Assembly (NCBI GenBank): GCA_913774355.1
Contig: CAJYGB010000022.1
Location: 206,977-270,976, forward strand
DNA: 64,000 bases
DNA from: an uncultured Chryseobacterium sp.
GTDB lineage: Bacteria > Bacteroidota > Bacteroidia > Flavobacteriales > Weeksellaceae
Direction: 5' to 3'
How positions within the stretch are numbered: position 1 is the stretch's first letter; each line of letters begins with the position of its first letter. Under the pieces are notes generated by a model. That model was not told the origin of the DNA. It ran no database searches and saw only the letters and a program-made list of their open reading frames with translations. Of this stretch, positions 37,541 to 45,178 are shown one piece after another. Position numbers and translations under genes: made by a program.

Positions 37541-37590
37541 GGCTAAAGCCGTATGAATGGCGTTATAGGAAAAACGGGCTAAAGCCCGTT
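37541..37590. repeat. REP pair at the 5' end of the transposase
   Basis: GGCTAAAGCC (37541-37550) and AACGGGCTAAAGCCCGTT (37573-37590), the mirror arrangement of the pair at 37016-37067. The outer palindrome also supplies the stop codon of the neighbouring membrane-protein gene. Confidence 0.75.
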
Positions 37591-38034
37591 CCTATTGATG
37601 GGTTCAAATTCAAAATTTTTAATTCTCAGATATATTGAAGAAAATATTAAAAACAGAATTGAGGTCAGCCATAGAAAATAGCCAGTTTCTAAACTGTAAA
37701 TATTAGCTTCTCTTCCACTTTCTGAGACCAATACTGTTTTCCAAAACATAAAAGATCCAGAAATTGACAATGAAATTATACCCATAATAATTGAAGCGAC
37801 AAACTTCTTGAAAAATGAACAGGTTATCGCAGCAAAAAACCAAATATTCGCTGACCAAATAAAGCATTCCAAGATTCCACCGCCCAGAAAACTTATACCA
37901 CCAACTAATAAAAGTTCAAAAGAACTGTAATTTCTAATTTCTTTAGCCTCTATAACTATAAAAGCATTAAAGAAAAGAGAAATTATATAGATCAATAAAT
38001 TGATTACAATGAGTTTATTTTTTAATAATTTCAT
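37579..38034 (-). CDS. Four-helix membrane protein, hypothetical
   Basis: 151 residues with four predicted membrane helices (about 8-27, 40-60, 63-92 region, 118-138). No family recognised. It overlaps the DinB-like gene by 4 bp (ATGA), so the two are translated together. The last residues (INRNGL) and the stop codon are encoded by a REP palindrome, so the native C-terminus was probably replaced when the REP inserted. AT-rich compared with its neighbours. Confidence 0.7.
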   Translation of the reverse strand: MKLLKNKLIVINLLIYIISLFFNAFIVIEAKEIRNYSSFELLLVGGISFLGGGILECFIWSANIWFFAAITCSFFKKFVASIIMGIISLSISGSFMFWKTVLVSESGREANIYSLETGYFLWLTSILFLIFSSIYLRIKNFEFEPINRNGL

Positions 38035-38537
38035 AATAACCTTGGCAAATACCTCTCCTCAATAACGTTCAGATGATGCAGATTATGACCAACAATCAGC
38101 TTGCCGATGGTTTCTGCGGAAATCTGATTTCCGTTGGCTTTCCCGATATTGCCCAAAGCTGAAGGATTCATGGTTTCCAGTAAAATCAGGGAGGATTTCC
38201 TGATTAACTTATATTCTTCGATTAAAGAGTTTAGACTTCTATCATTGGCAAAGGACTGGTTGGAATAAAGGTCTTCATCAAAACCAGGAAGTTCATTTTG
38301 GTCTCCTCTTGCAATGGCCAGGATCCTGTATTGGAAAACCCTTTCGGTATCGGATAGATGCAGAAGCAGTTCTTTCAGGGTCCATTTCCCTTCGGCATAC
38401 GAAAAACGGGATTGCTCTTCCGAAAGCTTTGAATAAATCGCTACCGTTTTCTCGCCGGATTTTTCCATTTCTTTCAGCCAGTTTTCAGATGGAATCAAAT
38501 CTAAATAACGCTGGATATATTTTTGAAAATCAGTCAT
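38031..38537 (-). CDS. DinB-like metal-dependent protein
   Basis: 168 residues, four-helix DinB fold. Probable metal ligands are His60 (LKELLLHLSDTERV), His151 and His154/155 (LIVGHNLHHLNVIEERY). FSYAEGKWTLKELLLHLSD is the characteristic first motif. Family members include thiol transferases and DNA-damage-induced proteins; the activity here is not known. Co-translated with the downstream membrane protein. Confidence 0.9.
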   Translation of the reverse strand: MTDFQKYIQRYLDLIPSENWLKEMEKSGEKTVAIYSKLSEEQSRFSYAEGKWTLKELLLHLSDTERVFQYRILAIARGDQNELPGFDEDLYSNQSFANDRSLNSLIEEYKLIRKSSLILLETMNPSALGNIGKANGNQISAETIGKLIVGHNLHHLNVIEERYLPRLL

Positions 38538-38549
38538 AATTAAAAGTTT

Positions 38550-38615
38550 AACAATGTATCAGTCTGGCAATGTAACAATTATTGGTAAACTGTTACATTA
38601 TTAAATTGTTACATT
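38550..38615. repeat. Palindromic intergenic element, copy 1
   Basis: Contains AATGTATCAGTCTGGCAAT, then TGTAACAATT and inverse-oriented AACTGTTACATT and AATTGTTACATT. It is related to spacers at 40290-40350 and 47206-47345. Confidence 0.55.
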
Positions 38616-39054
38616 AATTATTAGTCCATTCATAAAAATTCACTTCATCATATATTTCAAATCCGCAGGATGGATATAATTTGTTTCCAATATCGTTGGA
38701 TTTTCCGGTTTCCAGAAGAATTCCGCAGGCATCGGTTAATTTTGCCATGTCTTTTGCTTTCTCAATTAATTCTTTTGAAAAGCCTTTTCCACGGTCACTT
38801 TTTTGGACAAACAAATCGTTCAGCAGCCAGTAGCGCTTCATTCTTGTCGATGAAAACAAAGGGTAAAGCTGTACGAATCCCACGAGTTTCCCTTCACTTT
38901 CTGCAACAAAAATTTCGGAATCTCTGTTTTCTATCCGTTCGGTTAAAAATTGTCCAGCAGCGGGAAGGTCTGAATCTTTATGGTAAAAAATTCTGTACTG
39001 ATCGAACAGTTCAGACAGCTGCCCGATGTCCTGAAGCGTTGCTTTTCTTATCAT
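38614..39054 (-). CDS. GNAT-family N-acetyltransferase
   Basis: 146 residues from ATG 39054; an upstream in-frame Met would add 11 residues overlapping palindromic operator-like DNA. MIRKATLQDIGQLSELFDQYR starts the GNAT fold. LLNDLFVQKSDRGKGFSKELIEKA is motif A, with the acetyl-CoA loop Q/RxxGxG/A seen as DRGKGFS. NKLYPSCGFEIYDEVNFYEW is motif B. Substrate unknown. Two 15-bp palindromes lie just upstream. Confidence 0.88.
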   Translation of the reverse strand: MIRKATLQDIGQLSELFDQYRIFYHKDSDLPAAGQFLTERIENRDSEIFVAESEGKLVGFVQLYPLFSSTRMKRYWLLNDLFVQKSDRGKGFSKELIEKAKDMAKLTDACGILLETGKSNDIGNKLYPSCGFEIYDEVNFYEWTNN

Positions 39055-39076
39055 GGTAAGGGTGAATCTTTGGTAA

Positions 39077-39121
39077 AACTTTGTCAAAGTTAAAAGGAGT
39101 GAAATATAACTTTGACAAAGT
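39077..39121. promoter_or_regulatory. Two phased operator-like palindromes
   Basis: AACTTTGTCAAAGTT (39077-39091) and its reverse-complement form AACTTTGACAAAGT (39108-39121). Their centres are 31 bp apart, close to three helical turns, 23 bp upstream of the GNAT start. Such spacing is typical of paired dimer-binding sites. Confidence 0.5.
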
Positions 39122-39134
39122 GATGCAAGTTATT

Positions 39135-40274
39135 TTATGAAAATGCTCGTTCCAGATCGGCGATCAGGTCTTCCGCATCTTCGATGCCTACGCTTAAACG
39201 TACCAGATCATCGGTAATACCCAATTCCGCACGTTTTTCGGCAGGAATGGAAGCATGCGTCATCAGGGCCGGGTGATTGGCCAGCGATTCTACGCCGCCT
39301 AAAGATTCAGCCAGCGTAAAAACCTTTACTTTCTCTAAAAACTTAATGGCATCCTCTTTTTTACCGGACTTAAAGGTAAAAGAAACCATTCCGCCGAAAT
39401 CTTTCATCTGGGCTTTTGCCAGTTCGTATTGCGGGTGAGATTCCAGTCCTGGGTAAATTACTTTGTCCACAGCAGGATGAGATTCCAGATATTCGGCTAC
39501 GGCCATTCCGTTTTCCGAGTGTCGCTGAACACGTAATGCCAGGGTTTTAATTCCTCTCAACACCAGATAAGAATCGTGAGGTCCTAAAATTCCACCGCTC
39601 GCAAACTGGATGAAATGAAGTTTCTCTCCCAATTCGGCATCTTTGGCCACCAATGCTCCGGCGATTACATCAGAATGGCCTCCCAAATATTTTGTCGCGG
39701 AGTGCATCACAATATCCGCTCCGAGATCAATAGGTCTTTGAAGGTAAGGAGTAGCAAACGTATTGTCCACAGCGACCAGAATATCTTTTCCTTTGGCCAC
39801 TTCCACGACCGCTTTAATGTCTACCAGTTTCATCAGCGGATTGGTAGGGGTTTCTACCCAGATCAGCTTGGTCTTATCGGTAATTACATCTGCAATTTTG
39901 GAAACATCATCAAAATTCACGAAAGTAAATTTCAGCTGGTATTTTTCAAAAAGACGGGTAAACATACGGTACGTTCCGCCATACAGATCATCTACCGCTA
40001 CAACCTCATCGCCGGGATTTAAGAGTTTTAAAACACAGTCGATCGCTGCAAGACCGGATCCGAAAGCCAGTCCTCTCGCTCCGTTTTCAATGCTGGCCAA
40101 GGAATCTTCAAGCGCCTGTCTCGTAGGGTTAGCCGCTCTGGAATATTCATATCCGGAATGTACGCCCGGGCTTTTCTGTGCAAAGGTTGACGTTAAAAAT
40201 ACAGGAACATTTACCGAACCTGTTGCAGACTCATGGTGCTGCCCACCGTGTATTACTTTTGTATTGAAATTCAT
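39135..40274 (-). CDS. Cystathionine gamma-synthase-type PLP enzyme
   Basis: 379 residues, Cys/Met metabolism PLP family. TKVIHGGQHHESATGSVNVPVF starts the fold, GYEYSRAANPTRQALE is the usual substrate segment, DDLYGGTYRMF carries the active Tyr, and VDNTFATPYLQRP holds the Asp for the PLP ring. The Schiff-base lysine is Lys195 in HSATKYLGGHSDVIAG. It could be a gamma-synthase, gamma-lyase or beta-lyase; EYSRAANPTR favours synthase/gamma-lyase, and motifs cannot decide further. No neighbours of the methionine pathway are in the window. Confidence 0.93.
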   Translation of the reverse strand: MNFNTKVIHGGQHHESATGSVNVPVFLTSTFAQKSPGVHSGYEYSRAANPTRQALEDSLASIENGARGLAFGSGLAAIDCVLKLLNPGDEVVAVDDLYGGTYRMFTRLFEKYQLKFTFVNFDDVSKIADVITDKTKLIWVETPTNPLMKLVDIKAVVEVAKGKDILVAVDNTFATPYLQRPIDLGADIVMHSATKYLGGHSDVIAGALVAKDAELGEKLHFIQFASGGILGPHDSYLVLRGIKTLALRVQRHSENGMAVAEYLESHPAVDKVIYPGLESHPQYELAKAQMKDFGGMVSFTFKSGKKEDAIKFLEKVKVFTLAESLGGVESLANHPALMTHASIPAEKRAELGITDDLVRLSVGIEDAEDLIADLERAFS

Positions 40275-40289
40275 TGCTATATAATTTAC

Positions 40290-40352
40290 CTATGTATCAA
40301 TATAACAGTCTAGCAATCAATGGTATATTGATACATTTTTAGATTGTTACAT
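40290..40352. repeat. Palindromic intergenic element, copy 2
   Basis: TATGTATCAATATAACAGTC, then TAGCAATCAATGG, then TATATTGATACAT: the TGTATCAATATA and TATATTGATACA arms are perfectly complementary. The core TAACAGTCTAGCAAT is shared with copies 1 and 3. Confidence 0.6.
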
Positions 40353-40357
40353 TAATT

Positions 40358-40684
40358 TTACATTTTTATCGCAGATTTTACGGCAAATTCTTCCGCGATC
40401 TCCTCCATCCACTGGGCCACATCTTCTTCGCCTGTTGCTCTCTGATAAGTATTTCCTAAAGAAACCAGGATCTGGTGGATGAACATCTTCATCTGGTCCA
40501 CCGGCATTTCTTTGGTCCACAGATCGATTCTCAAAGCTTCCATCGCTTTATCGTCCCAAACGGAAATCATCGTTGCCTTGGTCGCTTCCTTTTCAATACC
40601 GCCGTCCTGTGCGTTCCAGGTAATGTTTTCCGGGATATGGTTTTCGTCCAGTTCTACATCTATCGTAATCTGAGTTTTTCTCAT
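40358..40684 (-). CDS. gldC: Gliding motility protein GldC
   Basis: 108 residues, full length. MRKTQITIDVELDENHIPENITWNAQDGG and ATMISVWDDKAMEALRIDLWTKEMPVDQMK are the conserved GldC segments. It is a cytoplasmic protein of the flavobacterial gliding/T9SS gene set and is not strictly essential in Flavobacterium johnsoniae. In that species gldB and gldC are adjacent; here gldB lies 3.5 kb away, beyond a two-gene ABC transporter, on the same strand. Confidence 0.95.
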   Translation of the reverse strand: MRKTQITIDVELDENHIPENITWNAQDGGIEKEATKATMISVWDDKAMEALRIDLWTKEMPVDQMKMFIHQILVSLGNTYQRATGEEDVAQWMEEIAEEFAVKSAIKM

Positions 40685-40717
40685 AACTTTCTCTTTGTTT
40701 CTAAATTTGATGCAAAG

Positions 40718-42919
40718 TTAATACTTCTTCAGCTTATCCAAAATTTCTACAAAGTTATCTTCGTCCGGAAACGGTGTATTCAGGTTAAATATTTTCCCTT
40801 CAGGATCAATGATAATAAATCTCGGAATCGACTGGATTTTATACATATTCAGTACTTTTTCTGCATTTTCAAGCCAGAATTGAGGAATATCGGACGGTTT
40901 TGTCTTCAGATAATTTTTCCATTTCGACTGGTTTTCATCGACGCTTACCGAAATAAATTGAATGTTACTATAATATCTATACTGATTATTTCTAGCCTCA
41001 AAAACCGGCCGGATCTGTTTACACGGTGCACACCAGGTAGCCCAAAGATCGATCACCACATATTTTCCACGAAACTTGGAGAGATTCACTGTTTTTCCAT
41101 TGTCATTTAAGAAAGCCAGATCCGGAAATACGGCGCCTTTTTGGGACCTATTGATCTGCTCCAGCTTAGAATACAGTGTTTTTCGGTAATCAATGTTTTT
41201 TACGTTGTTAATTTCACCCGCAAATAATTTGTTCCTTGTCAGGCTATCGGTTTGAAGCTCCATGGTTTTAGCCAAATGTTTCGACAAAAGTCGGTCTTTC
41301 TCCAATCCTTGCGGCAACCTGTTGATTTTTACAAAAAGGATACTGTCCGCATTGACCGACTGATCTTTATCCGTTAATAAATGATCCAGCTTAAACTGAA
41401 GGTAATTTTCGTTTTTGCTTAAAAGCAACGATGGCTTGCTGATATTGGCATTGAGATCATCCACAAAAGCTTTCGGAGGGGCAAACTTAGGATCTTTCCA
41501 TGAGGTCATTTTCCGGTAATTGCTGATTTCATTTAAATAATTAATGGCCATCAACTGCCTTCTGTAGGTTTTATATTCCTCCGAAAGGGCATTGTTGGAA
41601 GGATCGGCAAACCCATTGAGAATTCTTTTCTTCTTGTTCCAGTCGTCCTGAGCGGCTTCATAAAACTTGTCGGGTTCGTTGTTGTAAGGCTGATCGTCCA
41701 GCACGTACGTGAAATCCCTTCCGAAAGAATCCTGTTTTTCGCGGTAGACCTGATCAGCTTTTCGGTTCGATTTGATGTACGTCACCATTTCGGTATTATT
41801 AAATTTCAAATCAAGATCAAACCAGTCGCCGCTTCCCATTACCAGGACCAGTTTTTTGTTTCCGATTTCGATCAGGTATTCATCCAGCGGAAGTTTTTCT
41901 TTGGCCGACCAGGTGAAGGTATTGTTTACCACCGGTACCGCTCCGATTTTTTTATGGAAATCTGAAGTAAAGATTTTAACGGAATCAATTTTAAGATCGG
42001 TATCTAATGTTCCTTTCATGGAAACGCCTGCCGCACTGCTTTGATAAGCCCTCGGATGCTGGATAAAATAAAGCAAACCTGCTCCGGCTGCAAACAATGC
42101 GGCTGAAACAACCATCTGTTTTTTAGTTTTACCAAAAGCATTTTTAAAGCCTTTTCTGCTGTACCATATATAACCGATGATCAGGAAAATCACCATCCAG
42201 AACACGCTCATGTACTCGGAATGGGAAATAAAAGTATTCAGGTTTCTGATTTCCGGCGCATTCCAGAAGGTACATAAAGAACCATAGGGATTAAAAAAGA
42301 AAGACTGTTTCTGAATGAGCGAGGCAATATTCGACGCGATGCCCAGCGAACCGATCAGGAAAGACCAGATAAACCCCTGGAAAGCCACGGAAATACAGAG
42401 CTGGAGGGCCGCAATTCCTAAAATGGTAATGCATATCCTGATATAGGTCTTAAGGGCCCAGAGCACATCGAAGTCCATGATCTTCATGGCATTCGGATGA
42501 ATATAATAATCTGCCGTGGCCATAATGATGCTGAAGATGAAATAAGAAGAGATACAGATCACGCTCAATATGACCACGATGATGTATTTGGAAAAATAAA
42601 GCTGGAAACGGCTTACAGGCTGCGTTTCCATCAGTTGCCAGCCGTTGTTCTTATGATCCGTCTGGGCGATCCTGTTGGCCAGAATAATAATCAGCAGGGG
42701 CAGGATAAAAAATACGAAATATCTCAACTGTTCCCCACCGATCGCATCTTCAAAGACAGAATATTTCAATATACCTTCGGAAACCGTTTCCCGTATAAAA
42801 AATGAAGGAACGTAGATCAGCAAAGGAAGCAAAGCGCCCAAAACAACGGCCATATAAATAATTCCCAATCCTTTTATTTTCAGCCATTCCGTACCCGCTG
42901 TTGTTAATAATTTTTTCAT
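40718..42919 (-). CDS. ABC-2 permease fused to a TlpA/ResA-like thioredoxin domain
   Basis: 733 residues. Residues 1-290 hold about seven membrane helices of an ABC-2-type permease (LPLLIYVPSF, FILPLLIIILANRIAQTDHK, MVVSAALFAAGAGLLYF). Residues 300-590 are polar, with a beta-rich DUF4369-like start and a long helical part. Residues 595-733 are a thioredoxin fold: GAVFPDLAFLNDNGKTVNLS, KYVVIDLWATWCAPCKQIRP with CxxC at Cys630/Cys633, and cis-Pro699 in SIPRFIIID. The thioredoxin would sit in the periplasm if the last helix exits outward. It pairs with the ATPase 5 bp upstream. The whole is one uninterrupted frame, so the fusion is real in this sequence. Confidence 0.9.
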   Translation of the reverse strand: MKKLLTTAGTEWLKIKGLGIIYMAVVLGALLPLLIYVPSFFIRETVSEGILKYSVFEDAIGGEQLRYFVFFILPLLIIILANRIAQTDHKNNGWQLMETQPVSRFQLYFSKYIIVVILSVICISSYFIFSIIMATADYYIHPNAMKIMDFDVLWALKTYIRICITILGIAALQLCISVAFQGFIWSFLIGSLGIASNIASLIQKQSFFFNPYGSLCTFWNAPEIRNLNTFISHSEYMSVFWMVIFLIIGYIWYSRKGFKNAFGKTKKQMVVSAALFAAGAGLLYFIQHPRAYQSSAAGVSMKGTLDTDLKIDSVKIFTSDFHKKIGAVPVVNNTFTWSAKEKLPLDEYLIEIGNKKLVLVMGSGDWFDLDLKFNNTEMVTYIKSNRKADQVYREKQDSFGRDFTYVLDDQPYNNEPDKFYEAAQDDWNKKKRILNGFADPSNNALSEEYKTYRRQLMAINYLNEISNYRKMTSWKDPKFAPPKAFVDDLNANISKPSLLLSKNENYLQFKLDHLLTDKDQSVNADSILFVKINRLPQGLEKDRLLSKHLAKTMELQTDSLTRNKLFAGEINNVKNIDYRKTLYSKLEQINRSQKGAVFPDLAFLNDNGKTVNLSKFRGKYVVIDLWATWCAPCKQIRPVFEARNNQYRYYSNIQFISVSVDENQSKWKNYLKTKPSDIPQFWLENAEKVLNMYKIQSIPRFIIIDPEGKIFNLNTPFPDEDNFVEILDKLKKY

Positions 42920-42924
42920 TTGTT

Positions 42925-43827
42925 TTAGTTTTTAGTGATTTCCATAAACCATTCTTCAAGGCCTGCGCTATTCTTAATTTCGAAGATCTCCGCATCTTTC
43001 AGCACCAGCTTTTTAATGAGAGCCGTAATATCTTCCCTGGATTCGGCGGTAATCTCAATACCCGCTTCGTCCAGCAATCTTGGGGAATAATTTTCGGGGA
43101 TTTCGTGAATGAAAGTTTCGGCATGATTCAGTCCGATCCGGATACGATTGTAGCGGTACATTTCATTAAGGTCTTTAATACTGCCGGCAAACCGGATTTC
43201 ACCATGAGAAATGATGGCAAGATGCGTAATCATTTTTTCAATTTCCTGAAGAAGATGGCTGGAGATAAAAATGGTAACGCCTTCCTCTTTATTCAGCTTG
43301 ATGAGCAGTTCGCGGATTTCCAGCATTCCGTTAGGATCGAGTCCGTTTACCGGTTCGTCCAGGATCAGGAGATCGGGTTTTCCGAGCAAAGTGATGGCGA
43401 TTGCCAAGCGCTGCTTCATCCCCAGCGAATATCTTTTCATCTTCATATTCCGGCTTTCCCACAGGCCGACCAGATGCAGCACCCGCTCACATTCTGAAGT
43501 CGGAAGGTTTCTCAGCCTGGAAATAACCAGCAGGTTGTCCCAGCCCGAAAGGTGGTCATAAAAAGCTGCCGTATCAATAAGGCTTCCGATTTTATTAAAG
43601 CCGTCGGGATAAAGCACATCCAGCCTTTCGTTAAAGATGCGGATGGCATGCTGCTCATCGGGAATGCTTCCGATCAGCATTTTCATGGTGGTAGATTTAC
43701 CGGCTCCGTTGGCTCCCAGAAATCCGAAAATACTTCCCTTGGGAACCGAAAGACTGATGTCTTTTAAAACAGGTTTGTTCTTGGAAAATTCAAAACTGAG
43801 GTTCTGAATCTGTATTACATTTTCCAT
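42925..43827 (-). CDS. ABC transporter ATP-binding protein
   Basis: 300 residues. Walker A GANGAGKST (~39-47), Q-loop near IGSLIDTAAFYDHLSGWDNL, signature YSLGMKQRLAIA, Walker B LLILDEPVNGLDPNG and H-loop ISSHLLQEIEK. The C-terminal ~85 residues are a regulatory extension of the type seen in lantibiotic-immunity/BcrA-like ATPases. It drives the permease-thioredoxin fusion downstream. Substrate unknown; a peptide or toxic compound is suggested only by family resemblance. Confidence 0.93.
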   Translation of the reverse strand: MENVIQIQNLSFEFSKNKPVLKDISLSVPKGSIFGFLGANGAGKSTTMKMLIGSIPDEQHAIRIFNERLDVLYPDGFNKIGSLIDTAAFYDHLSGWDNLLVISRLRNLPTSECERVLHLVGLWESRNMKMKRYSLGMKQRLAIAITLLGKPDLLILDEPVNGLDPNGMLEIRELLIKLNKEEGVTIFISSHLLQEIEKMITHLAIISHGEIRFAGSIKDLNEMYRYNRIRIGLNHAETFIHEIPENYSPRLLDEAGIEITAESREDITALIKKLVLKDAEIFEIKNSAGLEEWFMEITKN

Positions 43828-43914
43828 AGGTTATTATTTATATGCCACAAATATATAAATTAAATAGTAATATGCAATACAAAGTAGTAAAATTAACATA
43901 AGACTAACAAAAAA

Positions 43915-43938
43915 AACCTTCAGGCAATGCTGAAGGTT
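43915..43938 (-). terminator. Rho-independent terminator of gldB
   Basis: AACCTTCAG/CTGAAGGTT stem followed on the minus strand by T8. It lies about 205 bases past the gldB stop, separated from it by an inserted repeat element. Confidence 0.8.
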
Positions 43939-43969
43939 GAGGTATTTGAATTTAAATCATTTAGTCTAA

Positions 43970-44143
43970 GCCTGTTTAAATTTTATCTAATGATTTTATG
44001 AAGTTCTACTTAATGTGTTTCATTCAAATAAACGAAGTCTATTTTTAACATTAATATTTTCAGCTTATTAAGCGATAAAAAAAATAAGAAATTAACCCTC
44101 AATTCTTACTATTATAAAATATATTTAGAATTAAAAAAGGCTC
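43970..44143. repeat. MITE-like element, copy A
   Basis: The 174-bp AT-rich segment has ends GCCTGTTTAAATTTTA and TTAAAAAAGGCTC, matching the inverted ends of copy B (63797-64000). Interior blocks such as AGTAAGAATT and GTTTATTTGAAT align with copy B in reverse orientation. It abuts the gldB stop codon. No ORF inside. Confidence 0.65.
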
Positions 44144-45127
44144 TTATTGTACTTTCGGTTTATACCCTGACTGGTTGAAAATTACCGTGGCATCCATTTT
44201 CAGGAAATCCTGGAGTTTGGTATCCGGTTTTTCTTTCAAATATACTTTGCAGATCTGCCAGCCTGTGAAAATACCGATCTGCGGTGAAGATTCGTTATCG
44301 ATCTCCGTATAAAACTTGGAGAATGGTCCAGGCGCGATGAAACGGTCTTCAAGACGATGGTCATCACCAAAGATCAGGTTGTTCTCTACAAAATAATTCC
44401 AGATGTTCGCTTCATTAGCTACCGCCCATTCATATTGCTTCTGTGTGTAGTTCATTTTAAGATATTCCGGATACGTCGGCAAAAAAGCATCCTTCAAGAT
44501 CATAATTTTACCGTTAAGGATCATCATATCTATAAATTTCTGATGATCGGGAGACTCTTTTACAAAACCTTCGGCGAAGAGCTGCGCTACTTTCGGTACG
44601 ATGTTATTCGGATTCATGGATTTCTGGAAGTACATTTCCAGCCCTTTGTAATTGGGATTTCCGTCTCCCATAAAACCGGTAACGTCTATGAATAAAAGAT
44701 TTTCCTGGGCGTTATAGAAAATCGGGTCCTGCACCATCTGTAAAGCAGATGAAAACAAAAATACCTTCGGGCTTTTGAACGAAGGAAAATAATATTTGAT
44801 GTGTGAAAAAAGATCCTGAAGATCCGTCTGCAGCTTTTTTTGGTCTATTTTGGCAACGGCTTCCTTATAGAGTTTAATTTCTCCGGCATCCGTCCTTCTT
44901 TTGGCAAAGTCGGCATCGCTCACGGTTCCCTGGAACCACGGGAATTTAGCTTTAAACTGATCCGAAGAAACAGCCGGGTTGTAGAGTTCTCTGGAAATAT
45001 CCGTAATCTCCACCTTTTCCGCAGGCGTTGCAATTTCTACGTTCCAAGGGTTCTGAGATTCTTTTTTACAGGAATTCAGGGCTAAAACTAATCCCAGAGA
45101 AAGGGCGGTAATTCTGAAAATCTTCAT
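44144..45127 (-). CDS. gldB: Gliding motility lipoprotein GldB
   Basis: 327 residues from ATG 45127; an upstream in-frame extension of 15 residues would spoil the lipoprotein signal. MKIFRITALSLGLVLALNSC gives lipid-anchored Cys20. The GldB pattern follows: VEITDISRELYN, QFKAKFPWFQGTVSDADFAKRR, LFSHIKYYFPSF, VFLFSSALQMVQDPIFYN, LFIDVTGFMGDGNPNYKGL, and HRLEDRFIAPGPFSKFYTEIDNESSPQIGIFTGWQI. It is required for gliding in F. johnsoniae. An EF-hand/LRR gene is divergent. Confidence 0.95.
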   Translation of the reverse strand: MKIFRITALSLGLVLALNSCKKESQNPWNVEIATPAEKVEITDISRELYNPAVSSDQFKAKFPWFQGTVSDADFAKRRTDAGEIKLYKEAVAKIDQKKLQTDLQDLFSHIKYYFPSFKSPKVFLFSSALQMVQDPIFYNAQENLLFIDVTGFMGDGNPNYKGLEMYFQKSMNPNNIVPKVAQLFAEGFVKESPDHQKFIDMMILNGKIMILKDAFLPTYPEYLKMNYTQKQYEWAVANEANIWNYFVENNLIFGDDHRLEDRFIAPGPFSKFYTEIDNESSPQIGIFTGWQICKVYLKEKPDTKLQDFLKMDATVIFNQSGYKPKVQ

Positions 45128-45178
45128 ATTTTTACACGAAATTAAAGTGTACAAAAATAGTGATTTAAACACAACCTG

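Noticed and set aside
40475-41110. 211-codon plus-strand frame
   Set aside because: Antisense to gldC and the permease-thioredoxin fusion; Phe/Ile-rich shadow.
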